In this document: positions 34,665 through 42,022 of the stretch, piece after piece
How positions within the stretch are numbered: position 1 is the stretch's first letter
How the letters are laid out: the number at the start of each line of letters is the position of its first letter
IMG/VR virus record: IMGVR_UViG_3300037557_000126
Location: 1 to 43,452 of that record
Length of the DNA: 43,452 nucleotides
DNA from: a virus
Direction: 5' to 3' (one strand)
Translations under genes and position numbers: made by a program
Notes under the pieces: generated by a model
What the model was told of the DNA's origin: nothing
What the model saw: the letters and a program-made list of their open reading frames with translations, nothing else
Database searches by the model: none

Positions 34665-35297
34665 CTAGGGTTTGTATCTTAAATCTGGTGTCCCATCTTT
34701 CTTCATTCGCTGCTGTGTTTGCGCCTGCTCTCTCATTACATCATCTGCCAAAGCGTTTAATCCAAGATTTAGAGGTGTATTGTTATCAGCCTGATGAACT
34801 GGGATGCCGGGATTGAATGTATTGTGATAGTCCCCTTGAACGCCTGCGCCGACATTACCGCCATTGTAGCCGGGTGAAATCCTATCAGGGTTTTCTTGCA
34901 ACATCCGCAGTTCGTTCTCTAATTGCATTTCTTGAACTCTTAGTTCCAAGTCCGCTCTTCTCTGCTCAAACCCATATTGCTGTTGCCTGAATGCGTCTTG
35001 TCTGGTTCTTTGCATTTCAGCAATCTGCACCTTCTCCTTCATTCCCTGCTCAAAGAACATCTTGAACAAGTAATATGCTATGGTTTGCACTGCCAGTGCT
35101 CCCATCGCATACGTCATACCGTTTATTGTGGAATCGGCCTCAGAACCGCCGGGTAACCATAATCCTGCACTGAATACCCCAACTGCAACCCCCACCAAAG
35201 CAGATTGGGACAGTATCAGCCCTGTCATCTTCATCTCATCTGTGTCGCTCATCTCTGTGACCTCGTGCTTGTCCACTAAGGAGGTCATCTTAAGCAT
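34665..35297 (-). CDS. Membrane protein with coiled coil, first gene of GTPase operon
   Basis: 210 residues, ATG at 35297 with no ribosome site, so a leaderless or short-leader transcript is likely. Two membrane segments (ILSQSALVGVAVGVFSAGLW about 28-47, TYAMGALAVQTIAYYLFKMF about 62-81), then a charged coiled coil (about 85-136: RRADLELRVQEMQLENELRM) and a Pro/Asn-rich disordered end. The topology places the coil on one side of the membrane as an assembly scaffold. Lead gene after the 119-bp noncoding region. Confidence 0.6.
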   Translation of the reverse strand: MLKMTSLVDKHEVTEMSDTDEMKMTGLILSQSALVGVAVGVFSAGLWLPGGSEADSTINGMTYAMGALAVQTIAYYLFKMFFEQGMKEKVQIAEMQRTRQDAFRQQQYGFEQRRADLELRVQEMQLENELRMLQENPDRISPGYNGGNVGAGVQGDYHNTFNPGIPVHQADNNTPLNLGLNALADDVMREQAQTQQRMKKDGTPDLRYKP

Positions 35298-35416
35298 TAC
35301 TGGAATCCAATTTGTCTAATGTCTAGTCTATACAGTTAGAAATATGAATAATTTAGTATTATGTCTATACGATACACTGGAATCATTGGACTTAGTTACC
35401 TTTGTCGAAGGGAGGT
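35298..35416 (-). promoter_or_regulatory. Promoter/operator region before the GTPase operon
   Basis: 119 noncoding bases, AT-rich. On the plus strand TTGTCTAATGTCT..TCTATAC lies at 35312-35333 and a further ATGTCTATAC at 35361-35370; the 22-base element recurs at 42191-42212 with only the two spacer bases changed. GATTCCAGT also occurs twice in the minus-strand direction. TATA-like candidates on the minus strand are TGTATAG and ATACTAAAT. A separately regulated promoter for 35297-31519 is inferred. Confidence 0.55.
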
Positions 35417-36940
35417 TCATCTCACCTTCACTCTCCGAAGCGTTCCCTTACCCTTGAAGTGCCTCGCTCGATTAGCATGAGGGCTTTCCAACGTTAGTTT
35501 GCCGCCTTGTGTATGGCTAACATCAGCACCGCCCTTACCGTATATACCACGCTTCCTACGCTCTGCGTTTAACTGCTCACGGTACTTAACGCGCCTAGGC
35601 GTCTTTTGATACTCGCTGTCATATCTCTTTTTGTTGGCCCAAGCCTCCGGTGACTTGCGCTCCTTGAGCAACTGGAAGACTATCTCTATCGGCTCGCTTT
35701 TGTTTGAGTAATACTCATTATACATCTTATCATAGTCATTATCATCGGTTTCCCCTTCCACCGCTTCAAGATGCTCTTGAGTTTCATATTGACGACCAGT
35801 TGCCCCAAGTAATACTTTCCTTCTTTTATCTCTAGCATTCAATGTTATTCTAGGGTCTCTGGGGCTATACTCTCTACTCCATTCGGAAGGGTCACTCGTA
35901 TTATCTGCTAGATTCTGCTCGGCAATTCTTCTGATACCAATCAATTTAGGGTTGGGAAGGTGTTGCACTGTCGCATACTTGAGCAACTGGAATGCTATGT
36001 CCATTGGTTCTGCTCTGTATAACTCAGCATCAGGCACATCCTCTAGTTTCTTTCCCGTTCTTGATGGGCCAAAAGGCACCCTACGGTCACTCCAACGAGT
36101 CGGTCCATCGAATATAGGGTGCTTCCCTCTTGGTATTCCCATCCTGCGAGCAGTGTCCATATAGTGCTCGTTCCTCTCCCCCGGCACATTCTCACGCATA
36201 GGAACTTCTACCAATGCTTCCGGTGGTATGTCTTTGTCGTGTTCTAAGAACATCTCTGCGAGTTTTTCCCTTGCTACGTCACTATCTCTCCGATGTGCTG
36301 TCCCATACTTGTTTGGGTCTCCTCTCAGTGCAACCACTTTCTTCGGCACCATCGTAGAACCTGCGGCTCTGTCGAAATTTTGTTCTGTCGGATGACTCCA
36401 CCAAGAACCCTCCGTGCCTTCTTGCACATCCATGAAATTCTTTACACCATTCTTGTACCAATAATGAGCGCCAGTCTCAGGGTCTCGATGTAACCAACCA
36501 TCCTTGTCTGGATAAATGTCATCCCTACTAGTCGGTGGCCTATCCTTCCACCCCGGTGGTGCAGGCTTACCATGAGGCGCTTCCACAGTGGGCGCATTAA
36601 AATCTACATCAGGTTGTTTACCCGGCAATCCTAGAAATCTATCAGGAGCGCCTTCAAACGAAGTCTGATAATCTCCTTGAGGCACAGGACTACCAGCACG
36701 ATAATCCCCCATATAGCGAATTGCTGATATGGGGTCTACACCCTCCCACCCAGTCGTCTCGTCTAATGATGTGTCATGTTGAGGTAGGATGTTCTGGCGA
36801 GAGTTAGCCATTGTCAGTCTTTTCTTTGAATCATTAATTTCTGGGCCATCGTATGCAACGCCTCCGGGCCCATATGGATTATCCACTGACGACCAAGAGT
36901 CGTATCCGCCTACTGATTTATTCACCAAAATATATGACAC
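35417..36940 (-). CDS. Disordered virion-type protein with two EPMDIAFQLLK-type peptides
   Basis: About 507 residues from GTG at 36940, two bases after the upstream stop; this start gives the leader (V)SYILVNKSVGG that matches MTKILIRKSSDG and MSKVLVRKQEGG of two other proteins. A longer frame from 36988 would overlap by 47 bases. Hydrophilic, Asp/Pro/Arg/Tyr-rich. EPMDIAFQLLK is encoded at 35978-36010 and EPIEIVFQLLK at 35663-35695, each followed by a basic stretch. C-terminus strongly basic (GIYGKGGADVSHTQGG ... RRVKVR). Suggests a DNA-associated internal protein with repeated sorting or cleavage peptides; function unproven. Confidence 0.5.
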   Translation of the reverse strand: MSYILVNKSVGGYDSWSSVDNPYGPGGVAYDGPEINDSKKRLTMANSRQNILPQHDTSLDETTGWEGVDPISAIRYMGDYRAGSPVPQGDYQTSFEGAPDRFLGLPGKQPDVDFNAPTVEAPHGKPAPPGWKDRPPTSRDDIYPDKDGWLHRDPETGAHYWYKNGVKNFMDVQEGTEGSWWSHPTEQNFDRAAGSTMVPKKVVALRGDPNKYGTAHRRDSDVAREKLAEMFLEHDKDIPPEALVEVPMRENVPGERNEHYMDTARRMGIPRGKHPIFDGPTRWSDRRVPFGPSRTGKKLEDVPDAELYRAEPMDIAFQLLKYATVQHLPNPKLIGIRRIAEQNLADNTSDPSEWSREYSPRDPRITLNARDKRRKVLLGATGRQYETQEHLEAVEGETDDNDYDKMYNEYYSNKSEPIEIVFQLLKERKSPEAWANKKRYDSEYQKTPRRVKYREQLNAERRKRGIYGKGGADVSHTQGGKLTLESPHANRARHFKGKGTLRRVKVR

Positions 36941-36941
36941 A

Positions 36942-37778
36942 CTACTGGCCACCTCGTAGTGCTCTCCTTGCTTCATCGTTTTGAGCATTGATTCTCGCTA
37001 TTGCTTCAGGAGTCCATGAAGGGTCAATGTTAGGCGGTAAAGGTTGGACGTTCGGGTCATCTCTTTTAGGAAAGGCAAACGGACTACCATCTCGTGCTTT
37101 AGCAGAATCCTTGAGTAATTGGAATGCAATATCCATTGGCTCACCAGTGCGAACTTTTCTTCCCATACCGATACTACTTGCTCGACCACCGTAAGTACCA
37201 AATTTCTCATTTTCAAACCTATCGTAAACAGGTTCACCTGATACATCCAATTTCTCTCTAGGGTTATCTATCCCCTCATTCATAATTTGTTGCCTCTCTT
37301 GGTCTTGCTGATATGCTAAATTACTCACATTGTTATCTCGTAATTCTTCTTCAGTAAAATTTCTACTACCGGGAGACGTATCGCCGTAGACCTCTTGCTC
37401 ATCCTCATCACGATATATTTGATGACGTCGCGGCCAATCGAAATCAGGGTCTCCTCGTTCAGCCATTTCCATATCATAATCCCGATTTCTCTTATCAGCA
37501 CCGCCATAACCTTCAGTTAATTGCCAATCTAAAGGATTCATCGGCGGTCCACTCAAATGTCCGCCACGATTTAGTGATTTAGGTGCTAGCGTTCTTCTAT
37601 CTGCTGCCTGCATATCTTTAGTATTGAGGCGAGGATGAGGGCTCTCCTTCATCACGTCATGTGGCTGTGCACCAGCGGCGGCGCCGTATTTCTTCTTGTC
37701 ATCCTTCTTTGAAGGCTTGACGCCAATCATGATTGCGATGCCGGGTTTTCCAGTGCCTGAACGAGGGTCGAACTTCAT
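36942..37778 (-). CDS. Disordered virion-type protein with EPMDIAFQLLK peptide
   Basis: 278 residues from ATG at 37778, which overlaps the previous stop as ATGA and has GGTGGTGGCGA before it (a longer frame from 37811 is less likely). Asp/Arg/Gly/Pro-rich, no membrane segment. EPMDIAFQLLK is encoded at 37110-37142, preceded by GRKVRT and followed by a basic/Pro-rich tail. Middle of the three-gene disordered set; same style as the 466-residue protein. Family unknown. Confidence 0.5.
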   Translation of the reverse strand: MKFDPRSGTGKPGIAIMIGVKPSKKDDKKKYGAAAGAQPHDVMKESPHPRLNTKDMQAADRRTLAPKSLNRGGHLSGPPMNPLDWQLTEGYGGADKRNRDYDMEMAERGDPDFDWPRRHQIYRDEDEQEVYGDTSPGSRNFTEEELRDNNVSNLAYQQDQERQQIMNEGIDNPREKLDVSGEPVYDRFENEKFGTYGGRASSIGMGRKVRTGEPMDIAFQLLKDSAKARDGSPFAFPKRDDPNVQPLPPNIDPSWTPEAIARINAQNDEARRALRGGQ

Positions 37779-38545
37779 TCGCCACCACCATTCCTGAATG
37801 AGTTGAACCAATCAGGATGGTTGTCCTTGTAATAGTTCATTACATCGGCGTCTTCATGATGGTCGTCTATATGTTGACGAAGTTTAGAAGCCTTGTCTTT
37901 CTTCTTGCGCGCTTCTCCACGTGTCTTACGCTTCTGATTGAGTGCTTCCTCCATGTATGATGGAAGGTCGTGCATCATTGCGGTTTGCTCATTACCATTC
38001 ATTTTCGTAACAGCAGCCCTCCTACCTAATTCAGTATCGCTTAGTAAATCTTGTCTCCACTGAGGGTAATCTCGTCCGAAATTGCGGACTTCCTCGTCAG
38101 TCGGATGGTCTTTTTGATAAGCGGAAGTTTGTGGCGCACTCGTCATCCTCTTGTTATCTGGATTATGATATGCTTCCCATTGGTCTGTGGGGTCGTCTAC
38201 ACTACCATAGGGCAAGGTTGGTGCATTACGCTCTGGGTGTCCCTCCAATACACCCTCTCGTTCTATACTTGCTGGGTACCCACGACCAATATGTCTGTTA
38301 GGTTGCCAAACATCGAGATTCAAGTTAGGTAATTCACGCCGCGAGGCTGCTTGTCTTTCCATCATTCCATAGATAGCAGGATGTATAGTGCCCTCTCCGG
38401 TTTGTCTTTCACCGACGTCAATACCACCATCAGCGGTATGGTCGTAAGTCTTCTCTGCCAAATTTTCTCTTGGGTAAGCAGACGAAAACATCTGATGTTC
38501 AGGTAGTGCTTTCAGGACCGAAAAGGCTGCATCTATTGGTGTCAT
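37775..38545 (-). CDS. First gene of the late operon, disordered protein with related N-terminal peptide
   Basis: 256 residues, ATG preceded by GGGGAGACGAA. The N-terminus MTPIDAAFSVLKALPE is a variant of the EPMDIAFQLLK peptide, here at the very start. The rest is polar with a lysine/arginine-rich segment (KRKTRGEARKKKDKASKLRQ) and acidic/His pieces near the end. It is the first minus-strand gene after the strand switch, so its upstream region should hold a late promoter. Function unknown. Confidence 0.5.
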   Translation of the reverse strand: MTPIDAAFSVLKALPEHQMFSSAYPRENLAEKTYDHTADGGIDVGERQTGEGTIHPAIYGMMERQAASRRELPNLNLDVWQPNRHIGRGYPASIEREGVLEGHPERNAPTLPYGSVDDPTDQWEAYHNPDNKRMTSAPQTSAYQKDHPTDEEVRNFGRDYPQWRQDLLSDTELGRRAAVTKMNGNEQTAMMHDLPSYMEEALNQKRKTRGEARKKKDKASKLRQHIDDHHEDADVMNYYKDNHPDWFNSFRNGGGE

Positions 38546-38621
38546 TTCGTCTCCCCTCGCGTCACTAACGCTCTCCCGACTAGTGCGATACGTCTAATAT
38601 GTTGCGCTTAATGCGCTATAT
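38546..38621. promoter_or_regulatory. Divergent intergenic region at the strand switch
   Basis: 76 bases between the minus-strand operon start at 38545 and the plus-strand gene at 38622. Contains the inverted GCGC-TTAAT-GCGC at about 38604-38616 and AT-rich TAATATG and CTATATG, usable as TATA elements in either direction. Divergent promoters are inferred from gene orientation. Confidence 0.45.
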
Positions 38622-39524
38622 GTGTCAGCATCTTCTTCGCAGGGTCAAGTTGCTATCTCTTCTTCTTTCTACCTCCCTGCAACGCAAACGGTGGGAGCAG
38701 ATGTTGGCACACATGTTCTAATCATTAAATCGCTAAGTGCAAATGCACCCGGACTAATGAAAGGAAAATGGGGAACTGCACTAAACGTGGCTTCCTTGCT
38801 TGCTGCTCCTTTCACAGGAGGGGGTTCATTGGCCGCTAACGCCGCATTAAGAGGCGGTGCAGTTGCGGTTCAAGGTGGTAGAGCGGCTTTAGCAGGAAAA
38901 AAGGCAGCGCAAGCAGGGAAAGGTTTGTCGGCTGCAAGAGGAACACAACAAGCCGCTTTAGCGAATAAGCCACCTAAAGTGGCGGTGAGAAGAGGTAGCG
39001 GTGCAACTACGCAAGCAGCAAGAAGAAAAACCGATGCGGCTGTAAGAAGCGGTCAACAAGCCCAAATACCCGGTATGGAAACAGTAGACCCTACTGATGT
39101 GGGAGGAGGTAGACCTCAAGGTTTTGAGGCCGTTAACGAAAGAGCGCTAGAAGCACCTCAATCGTCCGTTGAAATGCCTCAAGATATGTCCCAAGAGACA
39201 CTTAGCGTAGGCGACCAACAAGGCACATTCCCTGCGAGACAACAATTAGAAACTGCTGAAGCGCACAAAGATAAAATGGACGCACAACACGGAAAAATGA
39301 AAGTTGACTACGATAAGGAGTGGAACAGCCAAACTGGACCAATGGCAATGGCGTCAACAGGGGCAGTAGGTGTGAGTCAAGTGCAAGGTAGAAACCAAGC
39401 CAATCAAGCCAAGCAACAGGCTGAGATGGAAAGAGTACAGAACATAGCCGAAGATGGCAGAGCCAATGCCACCACTGGCAAGTCTAACAGCACTACAGGC
39501 GGTAAGGTTGCGGTAGCGGCATGA
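38622..39524 (+). CDS. Ala/Gln-rich protein with one hydrophobic segment, unknown
   Basis: 300 residues from GTG, the first possible start after an in-frame stop; the next ATG is at 38757, so the start is uncertain. Has Ala/Gly-rich hydrophobic stretch ALNVASLLAAPFTGGGSLAA (about 53-72), then basic Ala-rich repeats (QGGRAALAGKKAAQAGKG), and an acidic/Gln-rich disordered C-terminal half. Only plus-strand gene in this part, ending in ATGA overlap with a 40-residue membrane peptide. No family recognised. May be a virion protein (membrane-active or internal) or an early factor. Confidence 0.5.
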   Translation: MSASSSQGQVAISSSFYLPATQTVGADVGTHVLIIKSLSANAPGLMKGKWGTALNVASLLAAPFTGGGSLAANAALRGGAVAVQGGRAALAGKKAAQAGKGLSAARGTQQAALANKPPKVAVRRGSGATTQAARRKTDAAVRSGQQAQIPGMETVDPTDVGGGRPQGFEAVNERALEAPQSSVEMPQDMSQETLSVGDQQGTFPARQQLETAEAHKDKMDAQHGKMKVDYDKEWNSQTGPMAMASTGAVGVSQVQGRNQANQAKQQAEMERVQNIAEDGRANATTGKSNSTTGGKVAVAA

Positions 39525-39643
39525 TTCATATGTCGGCAAAAATGTTAGTAAAATCATTACTCGGCGAACTATTACTCAAATCGTTACTGGCAATCTCGCT
39601 AGTGATACTGGTTATAATCGAAGTGTATCAAGTCATACATTGA
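39521..39643 (+). CDS. 40-residue single-pass membrane peptide
   Basis: ATG overlaps the preceding TGA (ATGA), and 11 bases overlap the 3' end of the HMG-CoA-lyase-like gene on the other strand. Sequence has a basic N-terminus and one membrane helix (SLLAISLVILVIIEVYQVIH). Size and topology would suit a small lysis-related or regulatory membrane peptide. Supported only by overlap and hydrophobicity. Confidence 0.42.
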   Translation: MIHMSAKMLVKSLLGELLLKSLLAISLVILVIIEVYQVIH

Positions 39644-40472
39644 TTTTACTCTCAACATATTTGCTAAGCGAGCCTATGTCTTCTATGGTTACGCCACAAT
39701 CAAGATTTTCCTTCTCTCCCCACATTACTAACTCCTCCGTAGCCAAGTTGCCCCCTGAGCCGAGTATGAAAGGACATCCACCCATACCGCCTATACTGCT
39801 ATCGAACTGCGTAATACCACAGTCAAATCCCGCACTAAGGTTATCGAACATGCGATTCTTGCGCGGCCCGTGATGTAAATGAAGCGCCAGATTCGCCTGC
39901 ACGTCAATTTTATTTATCGTATCTGCAATCAACATTGGATTAGCCTTACCCACTGTATCACACAACACAATCGTAGAACCTAGGCTATCCGCCCAATTTA
40001 TCGCCTTCTGCATTGCCTCGTTTGGGATATCGCCTATCATGGGACATCCAAATGCCGTGGATAAGTAGACTCTAACATCCTGCTTAGGTATTCCCTGTAA
40101 TGCAGTGCAGTAGTTGGTGAATATCGAGGACAGCGTTCTACCAAAGTTATTGACATTGAAGTAGTCAGATGGCGAAAAGAACACATTAAATTTGTTTACA
40201 CCCACCTTTTTGGCCCTCTCAACTCCTATTTTGTTGGGAACGAGCATTCCTAGATTGTGATTATCGCGTAAATATGAGATTTGTCTGTAAACAGCAGCAC
40301 TATCTGCCATATTTGGCACTTTATCGGGGTTTACCATAGCCCCTACCTCGATATCTCTGATTCCTGCTTTGGATATTCTTTCTATCATCTCGACCTTGTG
40401 ACGAGTAGGTGTTATTGTGTCTGCACTTTGTAATCCGTCTCTTGGGCCTACCTCATAAACGGAGAAATCCAT
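39633..40472 (-). CDS. HMG-CoA lyase-like enzyme (DRE-TIM family)
   Basis: 279 residues, close to the usual 300. HMG-CoA lyase landmarks are all in order: EVGPRDGLQ (R11, metal D12) in the first strand; STAFGCP (138-144); LCDTVGKANP (170-179); metal ligands H198 and H200 (LALHLHHGPRKN); and the signature SSIGGMGGCPFILGSGGN with catalytic-type C233, then LATEELV. The residue after the second His is H rather than the usual D of HCHDTYG. Family members cleave HMG-CoA to acetyl-CoA and acetoacetate; the related citramalate/isopropylmalate synthases share the fold, but the GGCPF cysteine loop favours the lyase. Sole minus-strand gene among plus-strand genes, so probably a cargo gene. Archaea make membrane isoprenoids from HMG-CoA, so an effect on that pool is possible. 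Confidence 0.83.
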   Translation of the reverse strand: MDFSVYEVGPRDGLQSADTITPTRHKVEMIERISKAGIRDIEVGAMVNPDKVPNMADSAAVYRQISYLRDNHNLGMLVPNKIGVERAKKVGVNKFNVFFSPSDYFNVNNFGRTLSSIFTNYCTALQGIPKQDVRVYLSTAFGCPMIGDIPNEAMQKAINWADSLGSTIVLCDTVGKANPMLIADTINKIDVQANLALHLHHGPRKNRMFDNLSAGFDCGITQFDSSIGGMGGCPFILGSGGNLATEELVMWGEKENLDCGVTIEDIGSLSKYVESKINV

Positions 40473-40479
40473 GTTCGCC

Positions 40480-40496
40480 AGACAAAGCCTTTCGTT
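40480..40496 (-). promoter_or_regulatory. 17-base element shared with 42171-42187
   Basis: Minus-strand AACGAAAGGCTTTGTCT lies seven bases before the ATG of the lyase-like gene. The identical 17 bases occur on the plus strand at 42171-42187. Possible operator or leader element; function unknown. Confidence 0.55.
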
Positions 40497-40604
40497 ATCT
40501 GTATTACGCTCCGTAGAAAAATTGATTTGTAAAAAATTATTTTTAGAGGGTGGTATGAATACCGTTTTTGAAAAAATTGTGCAGCGCTGTGTGTGGTCAT
40601 AAGA

Positions 40605-40949
40605 GCGTAGCGTAAACGGCGTAGCGTTATTCCTCCGGCTAAGGGGCGGCGTAGCGTAAACCTAAACGCTGCACTGCGAGCCTGTGGTCGGCTACGCTAA
40701 GCGTAGCCTCGTGTGTGTATCAGAGCAGCGTAGCCATTTAGGTAGCGTAGCGTAAAGGCGAGGGCTATACGCAAGCGCATATGCGGGGGTGTCCTCAAGC
40801 AGGGCGTGCTAGCCAAGCAAACCACTCACCTGCGCCACTACACTTCAAATCCCGTTGTGTCCGATTGGATTCCCCCACCCATACGGTTGGTGCATTTGCA
40901 GTGCATCCTTCTTTACTATGGCGTAGCACTTATGGGCGTAGCGTATACG
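40605..40949. repeat. Cluster of GCGTAGCG-type repeats (noncoding)
   Basis: Copies of GCGTAG or GCGTAGCGTA, mostly preceded by GG, at about 40605, 40618, 40648, 40702 (right arm of a palindrome, 40690-40708), 40728, 40743, 40921 and 40935. The noncoding stretch runs from 40473 to 40972 and holds no convincing gene. GCATATGC at 40777-40784 is another palindrome. Iteron-like spacing is irregular. An origin, partition site or protein-binding array is possible. Confidence 0.7.
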
Positions 40950-40968
40950 TGCTTACGTTCTTCAATCA

Positions 40969-40979
40969 TGACTATATAA
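40969..40979 (+). promoter_or_regulatory. TATA-box promoter (TGACTATATAA)
   Basis: TATATAA at 40973-40979 puts a start of transcription near 41000, just before GGAGG at 41001-41005 and the ATG at 41014. The neighbouring bases TGACTATAT.AAC.AATGAATG recur at 42378, so this is a promoter class. Confidence 0.65.
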
Positions 40980-41013
40980 CCAATGAATGTATAGAGGGTT
41001 GGAGGAAAGTAGC

Positions 41014-41751
41014 ATGACAAGCACAGCACAGACACCGCAAGCACAAACAATGACTGAGCGTATTCAAGCAATCTTGAATGCGCTTGTGGCAATAGCCACA
41101 GGTAAGTCGGCCAACCTAATGGCCGACATCTCAGGGGCATACCCTGAGCCGCACGGAACGGGTGACGACCCCGTAAAGGTCACACCCGCAAAGGCACGAG
41201 CCGCACTAGCCCGCTACATCAAGGGCGCAAGTAGCACGAGCAAGTTCTGCAACCACCTGACGAAGGGCATGATAGGTAGTGCATCACTCTTGAGTGACAC
41301 CTACACCATCGGCGCAGGCAAGAACAAGGGCACTCAAGTGCCTGCTCTAGCATACGGACTAGTCCGTATACGCCGTGAGGACAAGAGAACCGCAAGGCAG
41401 GTCGCAAGGGCAGAGGCTCTCGTGGTAGCACAGAATAGCGGCGGAGTGTTCTTCGCAACAGGAGTGCAGGACAAGGAAGGCGTAGGCATCCCCTACCCTA
41501 ACGAGACCAAAGCACGCAAGGCATGGTGCAGAGAGAACTTCGGCTCTGACTGGTGGGCAACCGACAAGAGCCAGCGCCTACAAGCAGCCGTCATCACTCA
41601 AGGCACATACGTGGCCACTGAGACGGTCGAGGTCATCAACACCGCAACCGTGACCACACAAGACGAGGCGCTCATTGCGGCGGCTCACTCACTAGGAAGC
41701 AAGGCGACCACAGTTAAGGGCGCTCGCAAGTTCCTAGCAAACCTAACCTGA
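41014..41751 (+). CDS. Conserved-looking basic protein, unknown (first gene of plus block)
   Basis: 245 residues from ATG at 41014, which has GGAGG eight bases before it; the frame open from 40987 lacks a site. Ala/Thr/Lys-rich, no membrane segment. Globular core includes GLVRIRREDKRTARQVARAE and KARKAWCRENFGSDWWATDK (about 155-174), the latter an aromatic motif that looks like a binding surface. Codon and base use are more G/C-rich than the AT-rich flanks and the minus-strand block, suggesting a different history. Ends 130 bases before a strong terminator. Could be a DNA-binding early protein; no family recognised. Confidence 0.6.
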   Translation: MTSTAQTPQAQTMTERIQAILNALVAIATGKSANLMADISGAYPEPHGTGDDPVKVTPAKARAALARYIKGASSTSKFCNHLTKGMIGSASLLSDTYTIGAGKNKGTQVPALAYGLVRIRREDKRTARQVARAEALVVAQNSGGVFFATGVQDKEGVGIPYPNETKARKAWCRENFGSDWWATDKSQRLQAAVITQGTYVATETVEVINTATVTTQDEALIAAAHSLGSKATTVKGARKFLANLT

Positions 41752-41853
41752 ATAGGATTACGTAAGCACCTGAGCACGTGTTAAAACGGCTCACACATAC
41801 GGACACAGCCTTCACCCTCACGAAGGGAAGAGACCACTCCCCACTCTGGGTGC

Positions 41854-41875
41854 GGTGTGGGTTGTGTCCCACACC
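41854..41875 (+). other. Hairpin: GGTGTGGG / CCCACACC
   Basis: Perfect 8-bp stem (41854-41861 with 41868-41875) and a six-base loop, directly upstream of the terminator hairpin. Part of a series of four hairpins from 41854 to 42038 in a noncoding segment. Confidence 0.7.
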
Positions 41876-41881
41876 CCTTAC

Positions 41882-41915
41882 CCTCGCCCCGCACTCGTGG
41901 GGCGGGGGCTTTTTT
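41882..41915 (+). terminator. GC-rich hairpin with T6 run
   Basis: GCCCCGC-ACTC-GTGGGGC (41886-41903, one G-T pair) followed by GGGGGC and six T at 41910-41915. A factor-independent-style terminator for the 41014-41751 gene; T-runs also end archaeal transcripts. Confidence 0.75.
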
Positions 41916-41930
41916 GATTTTCAAACCGGA

Positions 41931-41996
41931 GGTTGGGGCATGACGCTATGCCCTCTTTCGTTTCACGCTAGGTGGGCGCGTCACCTTGCCCCAACC
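41931..41996 (+). other. Long three-part stem-loop in noncoding DNA
   Basis: GGTTGGGGCA (41931) pairs with TGCCCCAACC (41987), TGACGC (41941) with GCGTCA, and GCCC with GGGC, giving 20 pairs with bulges TAT and CCT around a 20-base loop. No convincing gene crosses it. May be a structured RNA or a replication/packaging element. Confidence 0.65.
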
Positions 41997-42022
41997 ATAC
42001 GGATGGGAAATAAATCTCTAGC

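Noticed and set aside
38611-38715. Short ATG frame ahead of the 300-residue gene
   Set aside because: Overlaps the longer gene in another frame, no ribosome site.
40780-40875. tRNA-like segment (TTCAAATCCC near 40845)
   Set aside because: No 7-bp acceptor pairing and no stem around the T-loop-like bases in either strand; cannot be folded as a cloverleaf.
40605-40949. CRISPR array from the GCGTAGCG repeats
   Set aside because: Units are only 8-13 bases, occur in both orientations and have irregular spacing; no cas gene.
40781-41017. 78-codon plus-strand frame in the repeat region
   Set aside because: Covers repeats and the TATA box of the next gene; no coding features.
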